DNA from: a bacterium | GTDB lineage: Bacteria > Patescibacteriota > Saccharimonadia > Saccharimonadales > Saccharimonadaceae | DNA length: 14,892 nucleotides | Reading direction: 5' to 3' | Assembly (NCBI GenBank): GCA_020626475.1 | Contig: JAHKZT010000011.1 | Span: 1 to 14,892 of the forward strand | In this document: positions 6,850 to 13,286 of the stretch, piece after piece | Layout: the number at the start of each line of letters is the position of its first letter | Numbering within the stretch: position 1 is the first letter of the stretch | Translations under genes and position numbers: made by a program | Notes under the pieces: model-generated | Told to the model about the DNA's origin: nothing | Database searches by the model: none | The model's input: the letters and a program-made list of their open reading frames with translations, nothing else

Positions 6850-9800
6850 ATGAATAATACAAACGACGCATTTGAAACCGCTTATAGCAAACTCAACGAC
6901 GAGCAGCGCCAAGCAGTCGATCACATCGACGGCCCGCTCCTAGTCATCGCCGGCCCAGGCACTGGCAAAACCCAATTGCTCTCCGTCCGCGTCGCAAATA
7001 TTCTTAAACAAACTGATGCCTCACCAGACAATATCCTATGTCTCACATTCACTGAAGCTGCTGCAAGCAACATGCGTCACCGTCTTGCGGATTTCATTGG
7101 ACCAGAAGCCTACAAGGTTCAAATCCATACATATCATTCATTTGGCTCCTATATTCTTCAAGAACATCGCCCAGACCTCAAGAGCAGCATTGACGAGCTA
7201 GAACGTTTTCAGATCATTCGCGATATTCAAAGCAGGCTCAAAATCACCGCACCTCTTCGCGGCGAGTTTTGGACAAAAAATATCATTAGTGCCATCGGCA
7301 ATCTCAAAGCCGCCGCAATCAGCGCCGACGATATCGACAAAATCATTTACCGCAACCAGCAAGACAATGGCTTAATTCTCAGCGCCATCGATGAGGATTT
7401 ACAACAAATCGGCAAGAAATACCCGGCCAACATCCCACATTATCAGGGCATTCTAGAAGCGCTCAAAGATTTCATTAATAATGCGCCAGAATACATCACT
7501 GACCGCGTTGAGCCGCTCGCGCACATCTATTACCGTAGCCTCGCCGATATCCTCTTGAAGTACGACGGCGAAACCAGCATCGCAACCGACCTGCGCAAAT
7601 GGCGCGACAAATTCTTCATGAAAGATTCCAGCGACCGCTACATTTTTTCCGATTCAATCGCAAACGATAAGCTCGCCGATCTCGCATTTATTATGCGCGA
7701 ATACACCAAAATCCTCACCGACAAAGGTCTATATGACTATGACGATATGATTTTAACCGCCATCGACCTGCTCAAAAACGATGCCGAGAAACGCTATAAT
7801 GCTCAGGAACGTTTTCAATACATTCTGCTCGATGAATACCAGGACACAAACGATGCGCAAAGTCAGCTCGTCGCGCAACTTACCGACAATCCAAGTAACG
7901 AAGGTCGTCCAAATATCATGGCTGTCGGCGACGACGATCAGGCGATTTATGGTTTTCAGGGCGCAAACAGTTCTAACTTCTTTGAGTTTGATGCAAAATA
8001 CCATCCAAAACACATTCTCCTTAGCAAAAACTATCGTTCTAGCGCCGAAATTCTCGAACTTGCACACAATGTAATCGAGCAGGGCGAAGACCGCTTCTGC
8101 GCCGCACCGAACGTCGCAATCGATAAAAATATTACCGCCGAAAACCCGCCAAAAGAAACTAATATCGAGTATCGCGAATTCAAGAGTTACCAAGCCGAAT
8201 ATTCGCATGTCGCTCGTCAAATCCGCGCGCTCCTAGATAGCGGCGTGGAGGGAAGCAAAATTTCCATCATTGCGCCAAAGCACAAACATCTAATGTCAAT
8301 TCTGCCATATCTACACGCGCTCGATATTCGCATTTCCTATGAACGTCGCGAAAATATCCTCGAAAATCCAAAAGTCGCCACGCTCGTAGAATTCTGCAAA
8401 TTCCTCCAGGCAATTTCCGAAGGCAAACTCGAACGCGCCGATCAATACTGCTTCCATCTTTTCTCGCTCGAAAACTGGAATATTACACCGGCTGAGATTA
8501 TTGCGCTTCTAGACGACGCACACAAAAACCGCACGACAATTATTACCGAAATGCAAGCCGAAGGCCGCCCAGACCATATCAAAGCCGCCATCAATTGGTG
8601 TATCGAGCTTGCCGCCAAAGTCAGCACTTATTCCGCCGAATATATTGTCACGCAAATCGTCGCAAAAATCTTTAACGACACTAGCGATTACGATTTCTAT
8701 AGCAACCTTAATACGCTCCGCGATAGCATCTTCGCAAAATCAAACACAAAACTCAAACTTGCTGATTTTGTCGCAAAACTTGAGGCTTACGAAAATGCCG
8801 AAATTCAGATCCTCGACCGTTCGCCATATCATGAATCTGACACTGCCGTTACCGTCCAGACGATTCACTCCAGTAAAGGCCTCGAGTACGACTATGTCTT
8901 CATGATTGCCGTCGATAACTACAACTGGGCCGACGCAAAGGGTAACACGGATCGCCTCACGCTACCACGCAATCTTGAGTACGTCCGCCACACCGGCGAT
9001 TCTGCCGACGAAAAGCTTCGTCTCTTCTTTGTTGCAATTACCCGCGCTAAGGCATACTTACTCATGAGCTTCAGCAGCTCTGATTTTGCCGGCAAGAACG
9101 TTGATCGCCTCAAATTCCTCGACACATACGAGCAGGATGGCAAAATCTTTAGCCGCACTATGCCGGCCGCCTTTAATGAAGTTATCCCAAGCACCAGTGC
9201 TGAACTCGAGCCAAAAGACATTTCACCTTCGCTCTGGTTCGATAGCTATATCCCAGACGACGAGGTTCGCAAAAATCTCTACAAGCCAAAGGTCGAGCAT
9301 CTTCGCCTATTCCCAACCCAGCTCAATACTTTCCTCGACGTCGAATATGCCGGCCCAATTGCATTTTTGCAATCATACATCATCGGCGTGCCGGGCGAGA
9401 GCAACTTCTTTATGGATTACGGTAATTTCGTTCACGAGATTATGGACCGCATTAACAAAGAGAAGATCAGCAACGACGAAGCCTACAAGCAGTTCATGCA
9501 ACTTGTCGACGAAGCCGATATGACCGACGATGAAAAACGCGACCTCCGCGATCGTGGCGATGCCGAAATCATGAAATTCCTCGAAGCGCGCGGCGACCAA
9601 CTTCGCAACACTAAAGCCGACTCCGAGTGCAGTTTCTTTAGTGAAAATATTATGCTTGACGATATTCCGCTCGGCGGCAAAATTGACCGCATCGAAATCA
9701 ATGAAGATTCCAAGACTATCACCGTCGCGGACTTCAAGACCGCCAAGCCAAAGTATAAATGGGACGACAAGAATAACTCTATCCTCAAATACAAGCTTCA

Positions 9801-10065
9801 GCTTTACTTCTATAAATTTCTTATCGAAGACAGTAAAGATTACAAGAATTATAAGGTTACCAAGGGTCGCATCGATTTCATTGCGCCAGGCGAGAAAGGC
9901 GACATTAGCCCACTCGAACTTGATTTCAACGACGAAGAGTCTGCTCGCATCAAACAGCTAATTAAGATTGTCTATAAGCACATCAAAGCCCTTGATTTTC
10001 CAGACGTCTCCGAGTTTGATAAAATCATCGATTTCGCCAATAATTTACTTGACATAAATAGCTAA
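6850..10065 (+). CDS. UvrD/Rep-family ATP-dependent DNA helicase with C-terminal RecB-like nuclease domain
   Basis: A 1071-residue superfamily 1A helicase fused to a PD-(D/E)XK nuclease; probably unwinds and trims DNA ends during repair or recombination. Helicase motifs: Q-motif LNDEQRQAVDH at 15-25, Walker A GPGTGKT at 35-41, Ia LTFTEAAASNM, Ic HTYHSFGS, Walker B LLDEYQD ending at 332, motif III VGDDDQAIYGFQGA from 359, IV NYRSS, V TIHSSKGLE at 671-679, VI VAITRAK at 728-734. Nuclease motifs: GNFVHE with His862, GGKIDRIE with Asp946, ADFKT with Asp961 and Lys963, and QLYFY with Gln984 and Tyr988. This is the AddA/AdnB-like order, but AddA is somewhat longer and no partner subunit is visible in the window. 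Leaderless start. Confidence 0.93.
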   Translation: MNNTNDAFETAYSKLNDEQRQAVDHIDGPLLVIAGPGTGKTQLLSVRVANILKQTDASPDNILCLTFTEAAASNMRHRLADFIGPEAYKVQIHTYHSFGSYILQEHRPDLKSSIDELERFQIIRDIQSRLKITAPLRGEFWTKNIISAIGNLKAAAISADDIDKIIYRNQQDNGLILSAIDEDLQQIGKKYPANIPHYQGILEALKDFINNAPEYITDRVEPLAHIYYRSLADILLKYDGETSIATDLRKWRDKFFMKDSSDRYIFSDSIANDKLADLAFIMREYTKILTDKGLYDYDDMILTAIDLLKNDAEKRYNAQERFQYILLDEYQDTNDAQSQLVAQLTDNPSNEGRPNIMAVGDDDQAIYGFQGANSSNFFEFDAKYHPKHILLSKNYRSSAEILELAHNVIEQGEDRFCAAPNVAIDKNITAENPPKETNIEYREFKSYQAEYSHVARQIRALLDSGVEGSKISIIAPKHKHLMSILPYLHALDIRISYERRENILENPKVATLVEFCKFLQAISEGKLERADQYCFHLFSLENWNITPAEIIALLDDAHKNRTTIITEMQAEGRPDHIKAAINWCIELAAKVSTYSAEYIVTQIVAKIFNDTSDYDFYSNLNTLRDSIFAKSNTKLKLADFVAKLEAYENAEIQILDRSPYHESDTAVTVQTIHSSKGLEYDYVFMIAVDNYNWADAKGNTDRLTLPRNLEYVRHTGDSADEKLRLFFVAITRAKAYLLMSFSSSDFAGKNVDRLKFLDTYEQDGKIFSRTMPAAFNEVIPSTSAELEPKDISPSLWFDSYIPDDEVRKNLYKPKVEHLRLFPTQLNTFLDVEYAGPIAFLQSYIIGVPGESNFFMDYGNFVHEIMDRINKEKISNDEAYKQFMQLVDEADMTDDEKRDLRDRGDAEIMKFLEARGDQLRNTKADSECSFFSENIMLDDIPLGGKIDRIEINEDSKTITVADFKTAKPKYKWDDKNNSILKYKLQLYFYKFLIEDSKDYKNYKVTKGRIDFIAPGEKGDISPLELDFNDEESARIKQLIKIVYKHIKALDFPDVSEFDKIIDFANNLLDINS

Positions 10066-10077
10066 AAATAGTATAAT
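10049..10077 (+). promoter_or_regulatory. Perfect-consensus promoter for the zinc-ribbon pair
   Basis: TTGACA (10049-10054) and TATAAT (10072-10077) are 17 bases apart, the full sigma70-type consensus. The -35 box lies within the last codons of the helicase gene and the -10 overlaps the left arm of that gene's terminator. A transcript start near 10084 leaves a leader of about 60 bases before the AAAGGAGG ribosome site. Confidence 0.85.
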
Positions 10078-10109
10078 AGCCTGCAGTTAGTTATTATATA
10101 GGCTATTTT
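10075..10109 (+). terminator. Probable helicase-gene terminator overlapping the next promoter
   Basis: AATAGCCT (10075-10082) pairs with AGGCTATT (10100-10107), an 8-bp stem with a 17-base loop, followed by TTTGTTCTTTTATTTTT. The long loop makes it weaker than the other terminators here. Transcripts from the new promoter start inside the loop and lack the left arm, so they would escape it. Confidence 0.6.
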
Positions 10110-10144
10110 GTTCTTTTATTTTTCCGAAAGGAGGGCTCTGCCCT

Positions 10145-10351
10145 ATGTATTATTGTCCTAAATGCGGCCGAATGACAATGTCGCCCGGCCTCTGTGATAG
10201 CTGTAACTATATGGCTGACGGCACTGGAGATATTCATCTCGGCAAAAAGATTTGCAGCGTCTGCCACGGTTCCGGAAGAATCATCGGAATTTACGGTGAA
10301 AACGAACCTTGTCCGTACTGCAACGGAGAAGGCACAACCGACACATATTAA
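10145..10351 (+). CDS. Small zinc-ribbon protein with DnaJ-like CxxCxGxG motifs
   Basis: A 68-residue protein with four CxxC knuckles: CPKC and CDSC near the N-terminus, then CSVCHGSG and CPYCNGEG in the second half. The last two match the CxxCxGxG repeats of the DnaJ zinc-binding region, which holds unfolded protein or guides disulfide chemistry in that family. It probably binds two zinc ions. No other domain is present. AAAGGAGG lies 10 bases before the ATG. It is the first gene of a two-gene unit with its own consensus promoter, and the partner is a second four-knuckle protein. Role unknown; a protein-binding adaptor or nucleic-acid-binding factor are both possible. Confidence 0.8.
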   Translation: MYYCPKCGRMTMSPGLCDSCNYMADGTGDIHLGKKICSVCHGSGRIIGIYGENEPCPYCNGEGTTDTY

Positions 10352-10368
10352 ACGGGGAGGTGATATGC

Positions 10369-10575
10369 GTGTACGGAAGATGTTCAAGATGTGGAGCTTT
10401 AGCATACCTGAATCACAATTCACTTTGCTCAGGTTGCGCAAACTATCCGGACAGTCACAATCCGGCGCCTAAGTACGGCATATGCAAATACTGCGGACAG
10501 CCTAAGAGCGATCTGAATAGTGACGGTATTTGCTCGTCGTGCAACAACGGCAAAAAGTCCGGACTGTTCGGATGA
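10369..10575 (+). CDS. Second small zinc-ribbon protein
   Basis: A 68-residue protein that begins at GTG: MYGRCSRCGALAYLNHN. It has four CxxC knuckles (CSRC, CSGC, CKYC, CSSC), consistent with two zinc sites, and ends KSGLFG. GGGGAGG lies 8 bases before the GTG, better spaced than for the ATG four bases earlier, which reads a different frame with no cysteine pattern. The frame is open further upstream to a TTG at 10309 inside the previous gene, but that part lacks a ribosome site. It follows the first zinc-ribbon gene by 17 bases and ends at a strong terminator. No family recognised beyond zinc ribbon. Confidence 0.75.
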   Translation: MYGRCSRCGALAYLNHNSLCSGCANYPDSHNPAPKYGICKYCGQPKSDLNSDGICSSCNNGKKSGLFG

Positions 10576-10583
10576 TAACTTTT

Positions 10584-10611
10584 GCCGCCCCTTACCGGGC
10601 GGCACTTTTTT
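10584..10611 (+). terminator. Rho-independent terminator of the zinc-ribbon pair
   Basis: GCCGCCC (10584-10590) pairs with GGGCGGC (10597-10603) around a six-base loop, followed after AC by six T, 8 bases after the stop codon. Confidence 0.93.
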
Positions 10612-10701
10612 ATGCTAAAATATTAATATCGAGCTATGCTTCGGCCCCTGGCTCTGATTCATAAATTTTCCGACGCCAATATTGCGTCAAACCTCTATAA
10701 A
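10612..10701 (+). promoter_or_regulatory. Leader and possible control region of the polymerase operon
   Basis: An extended -10 box, TGC plus TAAAAT (10613-10621), follows the terminator directly. A second -10-like TATAAA lies at 10696-10701. Between them GACGC (10672-10676) and GCGTC (10684-10688) form a dyad around CAATATT, placed where it could act as an operator. I see neither an E. coli-type CTGT-N8-ACAG nor a Bacillus-type CGAAC-N4-GTTCG LexA box. Confidence 0.4.
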
Positions 10702-10724
10702 ACGTAATACACAAAGGATTTTTT

Positions 10725-11003
10725 ATGAATCAATCTTCTTATCAAACACCACTTCACGAACCAATCGACGTCGACGCTACTTTTTCGCGTAGCATCCTCG
10801 GGCATTGCCGACCAATCGCCTTCCGTACTAAATCCGGCAGAGAAGTACTCATTAGCGAAGTCGGGCTCGTTCATCCGCGCTATGACGGCCTCAAAACAAC
10901 TTTTGCTTTCGATATCACCGACGGATCTAGCGATTATCGCATTACACTCGATAGCGAATCGCTAAACTGGTACCTAGAATTCGAAGGAGATCGATATGCT
11001 TGA
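10725..11003 (+). CDS. Hypothetical 92-residue protein coupled to a Y-family polymerase
   Basis: A 92-residue soluble protein beginning MNQSSYQTPLHEPIDVDATF and ending LEFEGDRYA. It is rich in acidic residues and predicted beta strands, with no signal peptide, membrane segment or Cys. AAAGGA lies 6 bases before the ATG. Its last 8 bases overlap the start of the polymerase gene, which strongly suggests a shared function. In Gram-positive bacteria a small YolD-like protein is often encoded just before UvrX-type polymerases, and in enterobacteria UmuD precedes UmuC; this protein has the same position, but I see no sequence similarity that would prove homology. Confidence 0.8.
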   Translation: MNQSSYQTPLHEPIDVDATFSRSILGHCRPIAFRTKSGREVLISEVGLVHPRYDGLKTTFAFDITDGSSDYRITLDSESLNWYLEFEGDRYA

Positions 11004-12234
11004 ACGCCGCCCACCTAACGATATTCTCTATATCGATCTTAATTCTTGCTTTGCCACAATCGAGCAACAATGCCGTCCAATGCTACGCGGTCGCCCGGTC
11101 GCTATTACAAACCGCCTCGTGCCGAATTCTTGCATTATCGCCGCCAGCTACGAAGCAAAGGCTCTCGGCATTAAAGTCGGCATGCGCAGCAATGAAGCCT
11201 CCGCCATTTGCCCAGAACTAATCTACGCCGAGACCGAGCCAGACAAATTCATTTTCGTGCACGAAAAATTAAAAAAGATTATGAAAGATTACTCGCCGTC
11301 CGTCGTTATGAAATCTATCGACGAAGGCGTCATTGACCTCACCGAATCGCCAAAACATATCTACGAACGTAGCCGTTTTGAACTTGGATACGAAATTAAA
11401 CAACGGCTCAAAGACGAAGTGGGTTGCTATATGCGTTGCAATGTCGGCATCGCCAGCAATCGCTTCCTCGCCAAACTTGCCGGCGAGCTCCATAAGCCAG
11501 ACGGCCTCGATGAAATCACTGCCGAAAATCAACGCAAGATTTTTAGTACGCTCAAACTCACCGATTTACCAGGCATCAATGTTCGTATGGAGGCTCGCTT
11601 AAATGCCGTCGGAATTAAGACACCGCTACAATTCTTAGATGCCGACGAAGATACGCTCGTTAAGCTTGTTTGCAAAAGCATCGATGGTCACAAATGGTAT
11701 CGCCGCCTACGCGGCATCGAGGTCGACAGTACTACCAGCGATATTAAATCCATCGGAAGGCAATTCGTGCTAGACGGGAAAAATCTCTCGCGCTCCGGAA
11801 CCGACGCTCGCTTCGTCCATCTCGCAGAAGATGTCGGCTATCGCCTACGCAGCAAAGGACTCTATGCCCGCGGGATTTACGTTTGGACTTATGATTTTAC
11901 TCGCGGATATACTCATACTCAGCTCATCGCCAAGGAGACCTTTAACAGTGACTACGAAATCGCGCGCCTCGCCCGCGAACTCTACAAAAAGCTCCCATGT
12001 CCAGTACGCATCATTGGTATCACACTCTATAAACTCCAGTCAGTCGCCGACGCTCAATTATGCTTCGAACAAGACAAAAAGAATCGCATCGACACAATCT
12101 GCGCCACAACCGACAAAATCAATCTACGTTTCGGCGCCCGCAAAATCCATTGCGCCGACAGTTCCGGCACCGATCAAGTGAAATGCAAGATCCCATTCGG
12201 TTCTACGCGTTACCTCGACCACTCAATCACATAA
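10996..12234 (+). CDS. Y-family (UmuC/UvrX/DinB-like) translesion DNA polymerase
   Basis: A 412-residue error-prone polymerase expected to copy past damaged bases. Motif I is YIDLNSCFATIEQ, with metal-binding Asp14 and Phe19 as the likely steric gate; the D-x-N-S form resembles UmuC and UvrX more than DinB (usually D-x-D). SYEAKALGIKVGM follows at 51-63. The second catalytic pair is Asp109-Glu110 in SIDEG. GIASNRFLAKLAGELHKPDG at 151-170 is the conserved thumb-side motif, followed by a helix-hairpin-helix and little-finger domain. QLCF at 354-357 sits where the beta-clamp motif QLxLF is expected and looks shortened. AAGGAG lies about 8 bases before the ATG; translation is likely coupled to the preceding gene. 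Confidence 0.92.
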   Translation: MLERRPPNDILYIDLNSCFATIEQQCRPMLRGRPVAITNRLVPNSCIIAASYEAKALGIKVGMRSNEASAICPELIYAETEPDKFIFVHEKLKKIMKDYSPSVVMKSIDEGVIDLTESPKHIYERSRFELGYEIKQRLKDEVGCYMRCNVGIASNRFLAKLAGELHKPDGLDEITAENQRKIFSTLKLTDLPGINVRMEARLNAVGIKTPLQFLDADEDTLVKLVCKSIDGHKWYRRLRGIEVDSTTSDIKSIGRQFVLDGKNLSRSGTDARFVHLAEDVGYRLRSKGLYARGIYVWTYDFTRGYTHTQLIAKETFNSDYEIARLARELYKKLPCPVRIIGITLYKLQSVADAQLCFEQDKKNRIDTICATTDKINLRFGARKIHCADSSGTDQVKCKIPFGSTRYLDHSIT

Positions 12235-12261
12235 AAAACCGCCACTATTACTAGCGACGGT
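12233..12261 (-). terminator. Terminator of dcd, placed between convergent genes
   Basis: On the minus strand an 8-bp stem (12254-12261 with 12238-12245, two wobbles) with an eight-base loop is followed by six T. It overlaps the stop codon of the polymerase gene. On the plus strand it has no T tract, so it mainly serves dcd. Confidence 0.75.
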
Positions 12262-12273
12262 CTTCGAGTTAAA

Positions 12274-12855
12274 TTAGCTTTTAGACATATCCGGCGACGT
12301 GGTGGTAGACTGACCCTGATAAACTCCTGCATATGGAGCGGAAGTAGACTTATCAAGCTTCATAAATATAAGCTGTCCGACCGTATCGTATGGACGCAGA
12401 AGTATCGGAACCGGTGCTTCATTCTTGAGCTCGAGCGTAATTCTGCCTTCGAAACCGGCATGGATAAACGCAGCTGTCTGAATCACAAGTCCCATACGGC
12501 CAATAGAAGAACGGCTATCCACCATCGCCATTACGTCATCGGGGAGCAGCAAATACTCATCGGAAGTCGCCAGGCAGAACTCTCCAGGATGAAGGAAGAT
12601 TCCTCCACCATCAAGTTCAGGCATCAGCTTATAGTCGTACTTCCCAGATACCTCAAGATAACCGAGCCTGCTCGTATCAATCTGCTTGAAACCATGCCCG
12701 AGCCTAACATCCAGATTATCCGGACCGACTTTACTCAAAACATAATCTTTCGCATTAACATCGCGCTCCTGCTTCGGGTCATACACGACACCCTCGCAGC
12801 GTACAAGCTGTCCTTTAGCAATATAACTCTTAATTGTGTCTCCGCAAAGAACCAT
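12274..12855 (-). CDS. dcd: dCTP deaminase
   Basis: A 193-residue enzyme that converts dCTP to dUTP, feeding dTTP synthesis. Motifs: HPGEFCLATSDEY at 89-101, SRSSIGRMGL at 114-123, and HAGFEGRITLELKN at 132-145 with Glu142 at the place of the catalytic Glu of E. coli Dcd. QLIFM and YxGVYQGQ (to 182) close the trimer-type active site. Some relatives are bifunctional and also split dUTP to dUMP; which form this is cannot be decided by eye. Length matches the family. AAGGAGG lies 9 bases before the ATG. It is transcribed from a consensus promoter about 95 bases upstream through a leader with alternative hairpins. Confidence 0.93.
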   Translation of the reverse strand: MVLCGDTIKSYIAKGQLVRCEGVVYDPKQERDVNAKDYVLSKVGPDNLDVRLGHGFKQIDTSRLGYLEVSGKYDYKLMPELDGGGIFLHPGEFCLATSDEYLLLPDDVMAMVDSRSSIGRMGLVIQTAAFIHAGFEGRITLELKNEAPVPILLRPYDTVGQLIFMKLDKSTSAPYAGVYQGQSTTTSPDMSKS

Positions 12856-12899
12856 TTTTCTAACCCTCCTTAGAATATATTTTTGATTTTTTCAGAGAA

Positions 12900-12932
12900 C
12901 GCTCTAAAAAAACGAGCGAGTTTTACCTCGCT
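12900..12932 (-). promoter_or_regulatory. Attenuator-like leader of dcd
   Basis: On the minus strand AGCGAG (12927-12932) pairs with CTCGCT (12915-12920) around GTAAAA; after CG comes a run of seven T (12912 down to 12906). This is terminator-like but lies between the promoter and the dcd start. Downstream GAGCG (12900-12904) can instead pair with CGCTC (12914-12918), which would break the first stem. The two hairpins exclude each other, the usual layout of attenuation. Confidence 0.5.
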
Positions 12933-12948
12933 ATACAACATAACGTAT

Positions 12949-12977
12949 ATTATAGCACACTTAGGCCAAAAAGTCAA
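12949..12977 (-). promoter_or_regulatory. Sigma70-type promoter of dcd
   Basis: On the minus strand TTGACT (12972-12977) and TATAAT (12949-12954) are 17 bases apart, with TGC before the -10. Of the 29 bases, 24 match the promoter at 466-494. Confidence 0.88.
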
Positions 12978-12994
12978 TAACACTCAAATAAACC

Positions 12995-13115
12995 CCTCTT
13001 AGTCTAGACAGATAGCAAGAGCGCAGCAGTCGTCCGGCCTGTCGTTACAGGCGGACGCTGCTTTTGCTCGTCCGTAGCCTCCGCAAAGCTCTTGCCATCT
13101 GTCCATACTAAGAGG
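12995..13115 (-). ncRNA. Structured element E1, putative non-coding RNA
   Basis: Bases 12995-13022 and 13088-13115 form a 28-position stem. Read as minus-strand RNA it has 25 Watson-Crick pairs, two U-G pairs (at 13006/13104 and 13014/13096) and one G-A mismatch; on the plus strand those U-G pairs would be A-C mismatches, so the minus strand is the better RNA. Inside are two hairpins: TTTGC/GCAAA (13063-13067 with 13083-13087) and GCAGC-GTCCG-CCTG closing a TAACGA hexaloop with a bulged C. The core matches E2 on the other strand. No long reading frame, not a tRNA. No family recognised. Confidence 0.55.
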
Positions 13116-13128
13116 ATTTCATTGGCTC

Positions 13129-13136
13129 TATTATTA
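13129..13136. promoter_or_regulatory. Possible divergent -10 region between E1 and E2
   Basis: The 24-base AT-rich spacer between the two elements contains TATTAT on the plus strand (13129-13134), whose expected start point is the first base of the E2 stem, and TAATAAT on the minus strand (13136-13130), whose start would be about 8 bases before the E1 stem. No -35 boxes are evident. Confidence 0.25.
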
Positions 13137-13139
13137 ACT

Positions 13140-13269
13140 AAAGCCTCCGAGCTACTTGCTCCTTATGAAGCTCGCGCAGCCTACGGGCGAGCGTGAGGAG
13201 CGAGCTACCCGTAACGACGGGCTAGCTCGACGACGTTCTTCTTAAGGAGCAAGTAACAATGAAGGCTTT
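13140..13269 (+). ncRNA. Structured element E2, putative non-coding RNA related to E1
   Basis: AAAGCCT (13140-13146) pairs with AGGCTTT (13263-13269); after an internal loop TACTTGCTCCTTA (13153-13165) pairs perfectly with 13243-13255; then GAAG with CTTC (13167-13170, 13238-13241). Inside are CTCGC/GCGAG (13171-13175, 13187-13191) with a loop holding CCTACGG, and CGAGCTA-CCCG (13201-13211) pairing with CGGG-C-TAGCTCG around a TAACGA hexaloop, with the same bulged C as E1. Its right edge is 5 bases from the polA -10 box, so it could also act on polA expression as DNA or as leader RNA. Confidence 0.55.
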
Positions 13270-13274
13270 TAGGT

Positions 13275-13280
13275 TATAAT
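13275..13280 (+). promoter_or_regulatory. -10 box of polA, leaderless spacing
   Basis: TATAAT ends 6 bases before the polA ATG at 13287. No Shine-Dalgarno precedes the ATG. The matching -35 position would lie in the right arm of element E2 and shows no consensus. Confidence 0.6.
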
Positions 13281-13286
13281 AATGTT

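Noticed and set aside
7753..8220. 155-codon minus-strand frame inside the helicase gene
   Set aside because: Shadow of the helicase coding frame across conserved motifs II to IV.
10194..10472. 92-codon plus-strand frame over the two zinc-ribbon genes
   Set aside because: It lacks the cysteine pattern and bridges both real genes in a different frame; the ATG at 10365 is too close to the ribosome site.
10369..11003. Alternative code with TGA as glycine
   Set aside because: TGA cleanly ends the second zinc-ribbon gene (before a terminator) and the 92-residue gene (at an overlapping start), so the standard bacterial code applies.
12995..13269. tRNA, CRISPR, integron attC or transposon-end explanation for E1/E2
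   Set aside because: No tRNA fold or T-loop, no regular direct repeats with spacers, no GTTRRRY/RYYYAAC ends, no transposase gene nearby, and stems that differ between copies while the core is kept.
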